64,000 nt of DNA. Source: Maea johnstoni. Lineage: Eukaryota > Annelida > Polychaeta > Spionida > Magelonidae. The notes under the pieces were generated by a model. It was not told the origin of the DNA. It searched no databases and saw only the letters and a program-made list of their open reading frames with translations. This document shows positions 37,724 to 45,956 of this stretch, piece after piece. The translations under genes were made by a program, and so were the position numbers. Location of the stretch: assembly GCA_963942565.1 (NCBI GenBank), contig CAWWDR010001049.1, positions 124,001 through 188,000 of the forward strand, written 5' to 3'. The first letter of the stretch is position 1. Every line of letters starts with the position of its first letter.

Positions 37724-38710
37724 ATGAGTATTAAAATTGGCATAGTAGGAACAGGAGGGGTTGCACGAAATAGTTATCTCCCCTATCTGTCACAGCAAAA
37801 AGAGATAACTATAATATATTATTCCCGGACACAAGCCAAAGCTGAAGAGTGCGCCCGTGATTTCGGAGGTACTGCTGTACAATCCATTCAGGATCTTCTG
37901 AAGGAAAAATGTGATTCCATATTGGTTCTAACCAATGAAACACAACGGTACAAGGTCGTCAAAGATTTGCTTAAAGGTAAACCAAAGCGCCTTTTTTTTG
38001 AAAAACCTCTTGTTGCAGAAAATGGCCAGGACAAAGTCTGCGAAGATGATTTTTACAATGCCAGAGAGCTTCTCGAGCAGGCCCGGGATTCAGGCACGGA
38101 AACAGCTATGGTATTCAATTACCGTTTTTTTAGTCAGACAGTTCGAATGCAGAAAATAATTAAAGAACGACGCTTCGGCAAATTAACACAGGCATCTTTG
38201 TTTGTGAATTATGCCTGCTGGAGTCATTGTATTGATCTTCTGCTTCTTTTCGGTGGACCAGTCTCAGTGGTTTCTGCTCTTACAGGAAATGTACCCTATA
38301 AGAATGCAGCCGATATTGCAGGTTCATTCATTTTAGAAAACGGAGCTTCCGGTACAATTTTAGGAACCAATGGAACAGAGTTTGATTTACCTCTGTACCA
38401 TATGATTTTTAACTTCGAGCACGGTTCAATAAAATTAAATGATCTTGATGGACCTATGGAAGTATTAGATAATTCCGATCGCTATAGTGAGACATATAAG
38501 CTAATTGGTAACAACTCAAGATGGGATCAGTACGATGCATCCTTCGGAAAATCATTATCGGCCTATCTGGATTCTATCAGAAAAGAGGAGAAAGCTCCGG
38601 TACCGGGAGAAGCGGGACTTGAAGAACTTCAATTCGAGGTCGCTTTACGTCGTTCTGCTGAACAAGTCCGTCCGGTTAATGTACAGGAAGAATTTCCTCT
38701 GAAGACATAG
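37724..38710 (+). CDS. Gfo/Idh/MocA family oxidoreductase
   Basis: A 328-residue NAD(P)-dependent sugar oxidoreductase. MSIKIGIVGTGGVARNSYLP is the Rossmann nucleotide motif, LFFEKPLVAENG holds the conserved EKP catalytic lysine segment, and AMVFNYRFFSQTVRMQKII starts the C-terminal sheet domain. The start is set at ATG 37724, not the ATG 9 nt upstream, to match the family N-terminus; neither has a strong ribosome site. It is divergent from the lyase operon and probably processes a sugar or uronate from it. The substrate is unknown. Confidence 0.85.
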   Translation: MSIKIGIVGTGGVARNSYLPYLSQQKEITIIYYSRTQAKAEECARDFGGTAVQSIQDLLKEKCDSILVLTNETQRYKVVKDLLKGKPKRLFFEKPLVAENGQDKVCEDDFYNARELLEQARDSGTETAMVFNYRFFSQTVRMQKIIKERRFGKLTQASLFVNYACWSHCIDLLLLFGGPVSVVSALTGNVPYKNAADIAGSFILENGASGTILGTNGTEFDLPLYHMIFNFEHGSIKLNDLDGPMEVLDNSDRYSETYKLIGNNSRWDQYDASFGKSLSAYLDSIRKEEKAPVPGEAGLEELQFEVALRRSAEQVRPVNVQEEFPLKT

Positions 38711-38747
38711 CCATTGGATGTAAGGAAATTGTCACGTTGGCTCTGGT

Positions 38748-39989
38748 TTAAGATTCAACAACTTCCATAGCGATCTCCGCCCATTTTGTTAAGCGATCCG
38801 GTTGAAATCTCACTGTTGAAATATCTTTCAGAATATATTCGAGATTGACATTGTTACTCTTTGCCAAATCCGCAGTAAGCTGCAGATCCGCTCTGACTTC
38901 ATCCCAATCCACAGTTTCCGATGCGAGAAATGTTGGAATGGGTTTATTTGACATAACTAGATCAGTCCCGATTTTCTCTGCAAATTCCTTCCTTTTGCTC
39001 CAGGGGCTGCAGGATACTTTTTTTACATTGGGAATTTTTTTAACGATGTCCAACCTGTCATCAAGCCTTTCGCAGCAACCGTAATAAATCATACCGAAGT
39101 GTTCCGCCATTTTTGAGATATAGGGAAGTTCAAATTCTTCAAGGGACTGGGGCGAAGCCGCCGTAAAGAGTTGGGCAAGACCCATTCCCCAGCTGTTTTT
39201 GGATAATGCCCCCAATCCTTTTCCGGGCCCCTGTAACAATTCATCAGTATAAACATAGGAACAATGGCAGGTATTGGATATTTCATTGTGAATCTGCAAT
39301 TCATTTGCCTGTTTAATACCATGAATAGTGGATTCCGTTAAACGGTCCATGCAGGCATGAATAAAATCCGGATTATCCAGGAACTCGTAATAGATCTCTT
39401 CCATTCCGATATATTGTGATAATTGATCCCAGATGCCGAGATGAAACTGGATTCCGTGAGATTGCATAACAGGAGCAATGTCCTTGAAAATCTGACTGGC
39501 CTCATTGTAATAGTAATCACTTAAATCCTCATCCACTGTAATCTGCATATCTTTTATCTTATCTATATCTTCAAGATTCTTTAGAATTCTGGTGAAGTGC
39601 TGAGATGCCGCTGTTGTCCCTTTGTTCATTTCAATTTTATCAACATCAGCCTCAATCCCGTAATTCGTATTATTTATTACCTTCGGGATTGTAATATAGG
39701 GTTCAACAACCATATCTACGGGAAGATGATTCCACTTGTAGATAGTCTTTCGAAGATCCAATTCCACTCTCCTCCAGAAGGGATCGGTAACTTTACATGT
39801 CAATTCATCATTCTGATTCAGCTCATTCCATGGCAGCTGATCTATGCAGACCAAAGGTCTTTCCATCTGACCTCGGTTGAGGGCTTTCCACAGTTTTATT
39901 TTTTCTTTATGAACAGCCAATCCGGCTATATCCATATATTGTTCGCCCAATGCTCTAAGTACATTTGAATCTTCAATAGAAATTGACAT
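38748..39989 (-). CDS. UROD superfamily protein, large form
   Basis: A 413-residue UROD-like barrel protein of a type found in anaerobes, often beside sugar genes. Visible features are WKALNRGQMERPLVCIDQLP at about 30-50, FHLGIWDQLSQYIGMEEIYY in the middle, and the cysteine-bearing strands FGMIYYGCCERLDDRL and VKKVSCSPWSKRKEF, where zinc-binding residues sit in the methyltransferase relatives. AGGAG precedes the ATG by 7 nt. It is divergent from an AraC-type regulator gene at 40121. The reaction is unknown; methyl-group removal from sugars is one guess. Confidence 0.65.
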   Translation of the reverse strand: MSISIEDSNVLRALGEQYMDIAGLAVHKEKIKLWKALNRGQMERPLVCIDQLPWNELNQNDELTCKVTDPFWRRVELDLRKTIYKWNHLPVDMVVEPYITIPKVINNTNYGIEADVDKIEMNKGTTAASQHFTRILKNLEDIDKIKDMQITVDEDLSDYYYNEASQIFKDIAPVMQSHGIQFHLGIWDQLSQYIGMEEIYYEFLDNPDFIHACMDRLTESTIHGIKQANELQIHNEISNTCHCSYVYTDELLQGPGKGLGALSKNSWGMGLAQLFTAASPQSLEEFELPYISKMAEHFGMIYYGCCERLDDRLDIVKKIPNVKKVSCSPWSKRKEFAEKIGTDLVMSNKPIPTFLASETVDWDEVRADLQLTADLAKSNNVNLEYILKDISTVRFQPDRLTKWAEIAMEVVES

Positions 39990-40120
39990 AAAAAAATCTC
40001 CTGAATCAATAATTTATATCAATGATTATATAGGCAGAAATGTCATATAGAAACTCCATAAAATGATTCATATTATGCAAAAATTGACATTTTATCCTTT
40101 TCACAATAATATTTGGATAA

Positions 40121-40810
40121 ATGTTGACTTCATATGGAAACTATAAATGCACTGCCAGCTGGAAAGTAAGAGAGAGGATTCCCCCGGGATTCGCCAGACT
40201 TTATCTCGTCTATGAAGGAGAGGTTCGATATAAAGATAAAAACTGTGAATTGCATTTAAAACAAAATCATCACTATATATTTCCCACTTCAATTTCATAC
40301 AATATGGATCAGAATGTTGACAATCCACTGTTCTGCACATTTATGCATATTGATTTTTTTCCCCTTCAGATTAATCACTTAATTGAAATATCCATGGAAA
40401 AAGACATTGCACTGAAGCATATATTTGCAGCCTTATGGGAAAGCATTGAAAATGGAACAGAAAAAATTATCCGGGCATTTGCAGAACTCATTGTCCTGTA
40501 CTGCAAAGAGGAAAAAATTGTCACTGAGGCAGATAATGAATTGATTCCCATTATTAATTACATAGAACAGAATATTAGAAGTGATATCACTATTGAAGAA
40601 TTAAGCAGTTATGCGGGTTACAATTCTCAATATTTCATACGCTTATTTAAAGAAAAAATCGGCATGACTCCTCACCGTTACATTATACACTATCGGCTAA
40701 AAAAGGCGAAGAAACTGCTGAAAGAAAAGAAATCCATTTCCCTGATAGCCGAAGAAACAGGTTACAGCGATGTCAAATCCTTCAGCCGGTCCTTTAAAAA
40801 AAATATGTGA
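40121..40810 (+). CDS. AraC family transcriptional regulator
   Basis: A 229-residue regulator. The N-terminal ~125 residues look like a cupin-like ligand domain (GFARLYLVYEGEVRYKDKNC, then LKQNHHYIFPTSISYNM). The C-terminal ~100 hold two helix-turn-helix motifs (NIRSDITIEELSSYAGYNSQ; YFIRLFKEKIGMTPHRYI; LIAEETGYSDVKSFSRSFKK). The last motif ends abruptly at SFKKNM instead of the usual GxSPxxYR tail, so it may be slightly shortened. It is divergent from a UROD-like gene, which it probably controls. Confidence 0.8.
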   Translation: MLTSYGNYKCTASWKVRERIPPGFARLYLVYEGEVRYKDKNCELHLKQNHHYIFPTSISYNMDQNVDNPLFCTFMHIDFFPLQINHLIEISMEKDIALKHIFAALWESIENGTEKIIRAFAELIVLYCKEEKIVTEADNELIPIINYIEQNIRSDITIEELSSYAGYNSQYFIRLFKEKIGMTPHRYIIHYRLKKAKKLLKEKKSISLIAEETGYSDVKSFSRSFKKNM

Positions 40811-40874
40811 ATGTCCCCATCGGATTTCAGAAAATCTCAAGATTTCCAACCTTGATAAACAGCAGAAATAGTAT

Positions 40875-41816
40875 TCAGACAAATGATGTCCCATTATTTT
40901 CTCTGAACCTTCCGGGCGATACTTTCATAATATCTTTGAATCCCCGTCCGAAATCCGATGGATTTTTGAAATTAAAAATATAACTGACTTCAGATATCGT
41001 TTTCCCGGGATGGGTTATCAGGTATCGGGCCGCCTCTTTAATCCGGATGGTAAAACTTTTCTGCACAACCGTTTCATTACAAAAATCTTTCATTAATCTT
41101 CTCAGAGTCCTGGGACTGGTGCATGCCTGCTCCGCTATCTCACTGACAGATAATTTCCGGTAAACATTGTCTTTCATAAAACGAAGAGCCATTTGCAGAC
41201 GTCTGTCGATGACAGAAGATTCTTCAATGACAAATTCGGACTTTAAAGACTTTAGAATGATATCCAGGATCATATCTCTGCTGAGAGTTTCACTCTGAAG
41301 ATACCATTTCCCATGATTGCGTTCTTCCGAAAGGATTTTGAGCTCCTGGAAATGAGTTTCCAGATCTTCACAGTTATTACTCACGATTCTGTGATTATCG
41401 ACAAATGTCGCAAGGTACCGGTCATATAAAATATCAGTCTCATCTTCTATATCTCTGCTCAAAGTCTGCATGGAAAAATAAACGAACTGGATTACTAAGG
41501 AGTTCCTTTTATCGGAAACAATCTCATGCACTAATCCCGGTGCACTAATAAAAAGATCCCCTTTATTAAGTGAGAAAATCTTATTATCGTGTAATAATGT
41601 CCCCATTCCATCGAGAACCAGGCATGCCTCAAAATAGGAATGCTGATGAAGATTATTTCTAGTACCGGCAAAATCGAGATAATTTCCGAAACTGACCCAG
41701 ACCTTCCACGAGCCCATAACAGTTGTGCCGATAAATTGTTTCTTCAGATTGTATTTATTATACAAGTCTGGCCGTTTCTGCATAGTCAAAGTCCGATTAT
41801 CCTCTCGATATTTCAT
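40875..41816 (-). CDS. AraC family transcriptional regulator
   Basis: A 313-residue regulator with a cupin ligand domain (about 40-150; HQHSYFEACLVLDGMGTLLH, then FISAPGLVHEIVSDKRNSLV) and a C-terminal AraC DNA-binding domain (about 210-313; VSEIAEQACTSPRTLRRLMK; TISEVSYIFNFKNPSDFGRG; SPGRFREN). The full GF-KNPSDFGRGFKDIMKVSPGRFR tail is present. It is divergent from the UROD-like gene at 41872 with a 55-nt gap, so both promoters lie in that gap. Confidence 0.85.
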   Translation of the reverse strand: MKYREDNRTLTMQKRPDLYNKYNLKKQFIGTTVMGSWKVWVSFGNYLDFAGTRNNLHQHSYFEACLVLDGMGTLLHDNKIFSLNKGDLFISAPGLVHEIVSDKRNSLVIQFVYFSMQTLSRDIEDETDILYDRYLATFVDNHRIVSNNCEDLETHFQELKILSEERNHGKWYLQSETLSRDMILDIILKSLKSEFVIEESSVIDRRLQMALRFMKDNVYRKLSVSEIAEQACTSPRTLRRLMKDFCNETVVQKSFTIRIKEAARYLITHPGKTISEVSYIFNFKNPSDFGRGFKDIMKVSPGRFRENNGTSFV

Positions 41817-41871
41817 TCATTCACGATAGTATAAGTTGAATAACAAATTCTGAAAACCGGAGATTTACATT

Positions 41872-43098
41872 ATGAACAGAAGAGATAGAGTCCTGAAATC
41901 ACTGAATTTTGAAAAAAGCTCTGCAATAGACCTGGGAGGAATGGCCTCTACGGGAATAAGTTGTTTCGCCTATCCTCATTTAGTTGAAGCGCTCGGACTC
42001 CCGCCGCGGCTTCCCAGGGTATATGACACCGGGCAGATGCTGGCTCTCCCCGATTCTGATGTTCTCGATGCCCTCAATTGTGATGTAGTTACAGTGTGTA
42101 CAGACAGCTATACGAATGGCTTTGATGAACCGGAACGTTGGTTGCCCTATGATTTTAACGGCAGACTGCCCGCCCTGGTACAGAATCCCCATGCATTCAG
42201 CACACAATCAGACGGCACAATTACTCAAAAGAATTCAAATGGCATATTAAAGATGGTTTCCTCAAGTTATGTCTTTGATTCTCCTCATGGAGGACAACCT
42301 CTGGATATTATGTCCCTCGATCCTCCGAAAGAAGATCTGAAAGAACTGGAAAAAAAATTAAAAGAATCTCTTTTCACCGAAGAAAGAATCCGGCTAATAT
42401 CCAATTACTGCAGAAGAGTGAGAAACAGTACGGACAGAGCTGTTTTCTTCAATGGTCTTAATATGCCTCTCGATTTCCGTGGAGGAATGGCGGCATGGTC
42501 CATATTCTGCCTGACCGATCCCGAATATGTCAAAGATCTGCATGAACTGATAACCAGGTACTCCATTGAAAACATAAATCGGCTATTACCGGAGATAGCT
42601 CCCTATATTGATGTGAATATGAGTAATGCCGATGACCATGGAACTCAGAATGCCCCGATTCTGCCTCCATCTGTTTTCAGAGAACTCTATGTCCCCTATT
42701 ACCTAAGGATGAATGATGCTCTACATTCTCAAGCTCCGGAGCTTAAAAGCTTCCTTCATTCCTGCGGAGCGATTTATGATCTGATAGATGATGTAATTGA
42801 AAGTGGATTTGATGTTTTGAATCCCGTTCAATGGTCAGCCGGTGGTCACAATTTCAAAGAATGGAAAGATAAAAGCAGGAATAGAATCGCCCTCTGGGGC
42901 GGAGGGGTAAACAGCCAGTCCACTCTTCCTCTCGGAACGATTGATGATGTGTGCCGGGAAGCGGATGAAGTCTGTTCGTACCTCAGGGAAGATGGTGGTT
43001 TCGTTTTTAATTCTATCCACAATATACTGGCGGAAATCCCGCCGGAAAAGGTTATTGCCATGTATAAAGGGGCTGGAAAAGCATTTTCAAATAACTAG
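41872..43098 (+). CDS. UROD superfamily protein with methyltransferase-type zinc motif
   Basis: A 408-residue UROD/MtaA superfamily protein. MNRRDRVLKSLNFEKSSAID is the family N-terminus. LKSFLHSCGAIYDLIDDVIE (about 290) has the HxCG motif that binds zinc in corrinoid-dependent methyltransferases, followed by FDVLNPVQWSAGG. A role in removing methyl groups from a plant-derived compound is therefore possible, but no corrinoid protein gene lies nearby. ATG 41872 has GGAG upstream. It is paired divergently with an AraC regulator, like two other UROD/AraC pairs nearby. Confidence 0.75.
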   Translation: MNRRDRVLKSLNFEKSSAIDLGGMASTGISCFAYPHLVEALGLPPRLPRVYDTGQMLALPDSDVLDALNCDVVTVCTDSYTNGFDEPERWLPYDFNGRLPALVQNPHAFSTQSDGTITQKNSNGILKMVSSSYVFDSPHGGQPLDIMSLDPPKEDLKELEKKLKESLFTEERIRLISNYCRRVRNSTDRAVFFNGLNMPLDFRGGMAAWSIFCLTDPEYVKDLHELITRYSIENINRLLPEIAPYIDVNMSNADDHGTQNAPILPPSVFRELYVPYYLRMNDALHSQAPELKSFLHSCGAIYDLIDDVIESGFDVLNPVQWSAGGHNFKEWKDKSRNRIALWGGGVNSQSTLPLGTIDDVCREADEVCSYLREDGGFVFNSIHNILAEIPPEKVIAMYKGAGKAFSNN

Positions 43099-43145
43099 AT
43101 ATAATAATACTTGATTTTTGCCATATGGATCTCCCAAATCTCCAA

Positions 43146-43240
43146 GTATATGGCTGTTAATTACAAGTCTCGCCTCTCATGGTGAGCAATTAAAGTCTTA
43201 TTATGTACTTATTTACAAGTCAGATATCTTATCTGGCTTT
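43146..43240 (+). repeat. Decayed copy of the tRNA-Asn 3' part and flank
   Basis: GGCTGTTAATTAC resembles the anticodon loop GACTGTTAATCAC. AAGTCTCGCC...GGTGAGC resembles a T-arm and acceptor end, and AAAGTCTTATTATGTA plus a hairpin (GTCAGATA/TATCTGGC, 43219-43237, then a T run) resembles the block after tRNA-Asn at 25109-25168. No full cloverleaf forms. It could be the right end of an island that entered at the tRNA, or a dead tRNA gene. Confidence 0.5.
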
Positions 43241-43243
43241 TGT

Positions 43244-43325
43244 TTATTTCTTCACAATCCTGAATTCCTGACGATACCTGCCCGGAGGCAAATGAAATTG
43301 CTTCTTGAACTGACGACTGGAGAAT
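43244..43325 (-). pseudogene. AraC regulator remnant (C-terminal end only)
   Basis: On the minus strand the frame reads FSSRQFKKQFHLPPGRYRQE and ends at a TAA (43244-43246): the last 25-30 residues of an AraC-type DNA-binding domain. The rest of the gene is missing. It abuts, head to head, a UROD-like 3' fragment, the same divergent layout as the intact pairs at 38748-40810 and 40875-43098. Confidence 0.65.
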
Positions 43326-43562
43326 TTGGCTGATATTGTCGATGGAAAACTGGCTTTCTGGAGTCCTGTGGATATTCAGAAAACCATGAGAGAAGGAACT
43401 AATGAGGATATCGAACTCTATGCAAAAAGGATGGTGGAAACTCTGGGACGGAACAAAAGCGGCTTTGTGAGTATGGCTTATACGACACCGGAAGACATAA
43501 ACCACACTCGGGAAAAAATTGATGTTATGTGTAAGGCTTTTCGCATGTACGGGATGTACTAA
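43326..43562 (+). pseudogene. UROD superfamily remnant (C-terminal end only)
   Basis: The frame reads DGKLAFWSPVDIQKTM, then an ELYAKRMVETLG helix and FRMYGMY at the end: the closing ~75 residues of a UROD-like barrel. No start with a ribosome site exists; the 5' part is gone together with the 5' part of the adjoining AraC gene. One internal deletion of a divergent AraC/UROD pair explains both fragments. Confidence 0.7.
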
Positions 43563-43612
43563 AATAAGGAGTTTAAATGTCTCTTAGAAAATACCTGTTT
43601 TCCTCTTTAAGC

Positions 43613-44551
43613 TCAGTGATTCAACCGGCTCCATCGGGAATAAAAAATATTTATATATTCACTGTTAAAAGAGTCGGGAAGAAAAGACGATTCTATTAAA
43701 ACCTCACATTCAGATATTGTTTTCCTGAAGCGCTTGAAAACATTTTCCATTTGTTTATCCGTTAATCCCAAACGCGTTCCCAATACAAAAAAGTCTTGAA
43801 GATTCAATTTCCTTCTCTTGCCATTAATAGCGAGAGCCGATTCATCGGGATCATCTTTCTCAGAGATGACCAGACGTGTATTCAAAAGATCATATGCCGG
43901 TGCCAGTTTGATCCCTTCCCTTTCAGTAATAAGTGAAAAGTTTTTCAGATGCATATCGCCATTACCGGTAATAAAGCAAAAAAGTATAAGTTCGAAGAAT
44001 CGAAGGGCGTCATAAATTCTATTTTCGCAATTTCTCAGAATAGATTTACCGATTTGTTCAACCGATCCCCGATATTTATCTTCAGTCATTTTCTCTAAGA
44101 TCTGACACATATCTTCCATATGGATTTTTTCAGTTTCTCTGCGATCGATACGTTTTGTAATATATGCCAATTCGCCCGATTGAAGCCGGATCAACCCATG
44201 AGGCACTGTCTTTATTTTCAGTAGATCAGCCAGATTCATGGTCAATAACTCATTTTCAGGAAGATAGAGGTATGCCTCTACGGGAGGCTTTAATATGTAG
44301 TTTCCCCATAATCCAACAAAAGTCAGCTTACTCTGTTGAGCTTCATGTCCGATAGCTAAAGAGAGTTTCTTCTGAACTCCCGGAACAGTCGTACTGGAAT
44401 TTATGATCTGTGTCGCCAGTTTATTCAGATCATGAATAGCATATGGTAAAACCGGAGGTGTTTCTGTACCGTACAAGCTGACACTGCAATCAGTATGGGT
44501 TTCTCTATTCCTATCACATGGTTTACCACAGATCAGACATTTTCCACTCAA
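43613..44551 (-). CDS. hipT: HipT-like serine/threonine kinase of a HipBST module
   Basis: A 312-residue kinase that corresponds to HipA without its N-terminal subdomain. It has a cysteine-rich start (CLICGKPC), then the regulatory serine/threonine and P-loop-like segment SSTTVPGVQKKLSL (52-65), the catalytic loop GNGDMHLKNFS (D199, N204) and the metal Asp in APAYDLLNT (D221). In the known HipBST system of E. coli, HipT phosphorylates a tRNA synthetase and HipS neutralises it. It looks whole. The start overlaps the HipS stop (ATGA), so synthesis is coupled. Confidence 0.85.
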   Translation of the reverse strand: MSGKCLICGKPCDRNRETHTDCSVSLYGTETPPVLPYAIHDLNKLATQIINSSTTVPGVQKKLSLAIGHEAQQSKLTFVGLWGNYILKPPVEAYLYLPENELLTMNLADLLKIKTVPHGLIRLQSGELAYITKRIDRRETEKIHMEDMCQILEKMTEDKYRGSVEQIGKSILRNCENRIYDALRFFELILFCFITGNGDMHLKNFSLITEREGIKLAPAYDLLNTRLVISEKDDPDESALAINGKRRKLNLQDFFVLGTRLGLTDKQMENVFKRFRKTISECEVLIESSFLPDSFNSEYINIFYSRWSRLNH

Positions 44552-44874
44552 GAGTGTTCCTCCAGAACTCGGATTGAGACCGCTCCGATGCAGTCTCTGC
44601 AGCAGGCGAGAAGAAGACCCATTCTGTCTCTTGGATTCAACTTCCAGTTTTTTTCAGCTATAGCCAGAAGCCAGCCTTCTGGAATCAATCCATCAAAAAA
44701 TGGAAAAAGAGTTTTGCCGGTATAGGTCTTCTCAGACAAAGGAAAAGTGAGGCTTATGGGAGCTGGATTGTCAGATTTCAGATATAATGGATCATATTTG
44801 AATTCATAACCTTCATCGGACTCAACCAAAATACCAGCGTGAGATTCCTGGAAACAAACTTCAGCTTTTCTCAC
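44548..44874 (-). CDS. hipS: HipS-like antitoxin (HipA N-terminal subdomain as a separate protein)
   Basis: A 108-residue protein equal to the N-terminal subdomain 1 of HipA: PISLTFPLSEKTYTGKTLFP, then FFDGLIPEGW (W68) and a RDCIGAV C-terminal strand. In HipBST modules this piece is the antitoxin, and a tryptophan in the equivalent place blocks the kinase. It overlaps HipB by 14 nt and HipT by 4 nt. Confidence 0.85.
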   Translation of the reverse strand: MRKAEVCFQESHAGILVESDEGYEFKYDPLYLKSDNPAPISLTFPLSEKTYTGKTLFPFFDGLIPEGWLLAIAEKNWKLNPRDRMGLLLACCRDCIGAVSIRVLEEHS

Positions 44875-45073
44875 TGATTACTCTCCCGGGAATCATTTTA
44901 TAACCGAAAAGTCCTAATACCTGATTGATTTTATCCAGTCTCAGCGTTTCTTTCCCCTGTTCCAAATCTCGTATAAACCTTAATCCCACACCTGCCCTAT
45001 CTGCCAAATCGTCCTGGGTGAGTCCCAATTCTCTTCTTTTAGATTTTACAAAATGAATTAATTCACTAGTCAT
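44861..45073 (-). CDS. hipB: HipB-like Xre-family regulator
   Basis: A 70-residue helix-turn-helix protein (LGLTQDDLADRAGVGLRFIR, residues 16-35, then DLEQGKETLRLDKINQVLGL). It is the first gene of the hipB-hipS-hipT operon and should repress it by binding the three TATACC-N6-GGTATA sites just upstream. Confidence 0.9.
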   Translation of the reverse strand: MTSELIHFVKSKRRELGLTQDDLADRAGVGLRFIRDLEQGKETLRLDKINQVLGLFGYKMIPGRVISEKS

Positions 45074-45075
45074 AC

Positions 45076-45173
45076 TATACCTTATCGGGTATACATATTA
45101 TTAACTATAGATAAGTATACCCGAACAAGTATAAATCAAGTAAATAACACAATCCTATACCTCATCGGGTATA
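45076..45173. promoter_or_regulatory. Three HipB-type operators at 40-bp steps
   Basis: TATACC-N6-GGTATA occurs perfectly at 45076-45093 and 45156-45173, and with one mismatch (AGTATA) at 45116-45133. Centres are 45084.5, 45124.5 and 45164.5, exactly 40 bp apart. The third site lies over the last codons and stop of the Uma2 gene. This spacing would put bound dimers on one face of the DNA and allow looping or cooperative repression. Confidence 0.8.
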
Positions 45174-45820
45174 ATTTGTACATCCATACCGGAAAATATT
45201 TCAGATAAATCTATGGAAAATCCGTCCAGAACTGTCGATTTCAGTTCTCCTTTTTCAACAAAGACTTCGCCATCACCATATTTGTTATCCTCATTCAGAC
45301 TGAAAAAATGTATAGATCGGGACCCGGGATCAACGACCCAATACTCTTTAACACCGGAGTTTTCATATAAATGAAACTTATCATCCAGATCTCTACGGGA
45401 TGTATATGGTGAGAGGATTTCCACAACCAGATCAGGAGCGCCGAAACAACCCTTGTCGTTTAATTTTTTATGATCGCAGACCACAGTAAGATCAGGTTGG
45501 ACAATAGTATGAATTTCATCTTCCAGCTGATTGGAATTTTCAGGAAAAAAGACATCAAAGGGAGCCGGATAAATCTGACATCTTTTCCCTAACAGCAAAT
45601 TCGATAAATGTCGCCCCAGTTCCATAACCAGCCACTGATGTTTTCTTGATGGAGCCGGGGCTGGTCGCAAGCAAGCTTGCTGCTCGCCTATGCGTCCTGA
45701 GCTCATGTTCCAGGCTTCACCATTTATCAGCTCCCAACGCTCATCATCAATCCATGTTTTATAATCGGCATAAGTATATCTCTGATCCCTTTTACGGGCA
45801 GGCAATCCCATCTTTTTCAT
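45155..45820 (-). CDS. Uma2 family (DUF820) PD-(D/E)XK nuclease-like protein with in-frame insert
   Basis: A 221-residue Uma2 protein. Landmarks are YTYADYKTWIDDERWELING, then PAPSRKHQWLVMELGRHLSN, IVQPDLTVVC, GAPDLVVEILSPYTSRRDL and DKFHLYENSGVKEYWVVDP; the PDLxVxC and (P)DLVVEI(LS)P strands carry the nuclease acidic and Lys/Glu residues. Between NMS and PAPS it has 14 extra residues encoded by a 42-bp palindromic insert (45659-45700). Uma2 proteins are very common but mostly of unknown role. Its stop overlaps the farthest HipB operator. Confidence 0.85.
   Translation of the reverse strand: MKKMGLPARKRDQRYTYADYKTWIDDERWELINGEAWNMSSGRIGEQQACLRPAPAPSRKHQWLVMELGRHLSNLLLGKRCQIYPAPFDVFFPENSNQLEDEIHTIVQPDLTVVCDHKKLNDKGCFGAPDLVVEILSPYTSRRDLDDKFHLYENSGVKEYWVVDPGSRSIHFFSLNEDNKYGDGEVFVEKGELKSTVLDGFSIDLSEIFSGMDVQIIPDEV
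45659..45700. repeat. 42-bp palindromic insert inside the Uma2 gene
   Basis: The insert holds an imperfect 13+13-bp palindrome without loop (GGTCGCAAGCAAG / CTTGCTGCTCGCC, 45663-45688). It adds exactly 14 codons (reading SGRIGEQQACLRPA), so the gene stays open. Removing it restores the usual family segment. Its GC is higher than that of the surrounding gene. Confidence 0.6.
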
Positions 45821-45956
45821 ACCTCCAGTATATATCCATATCAGATATTATTACAGGTAAGAATTGCTTAGTGCTTCAGCTATATTAAACAAAACAAAGA
45901 CTTCACCGGTAAATCTCAAAGACTGAAGTTATTAAGTTGGAAATAATGATAAAATT

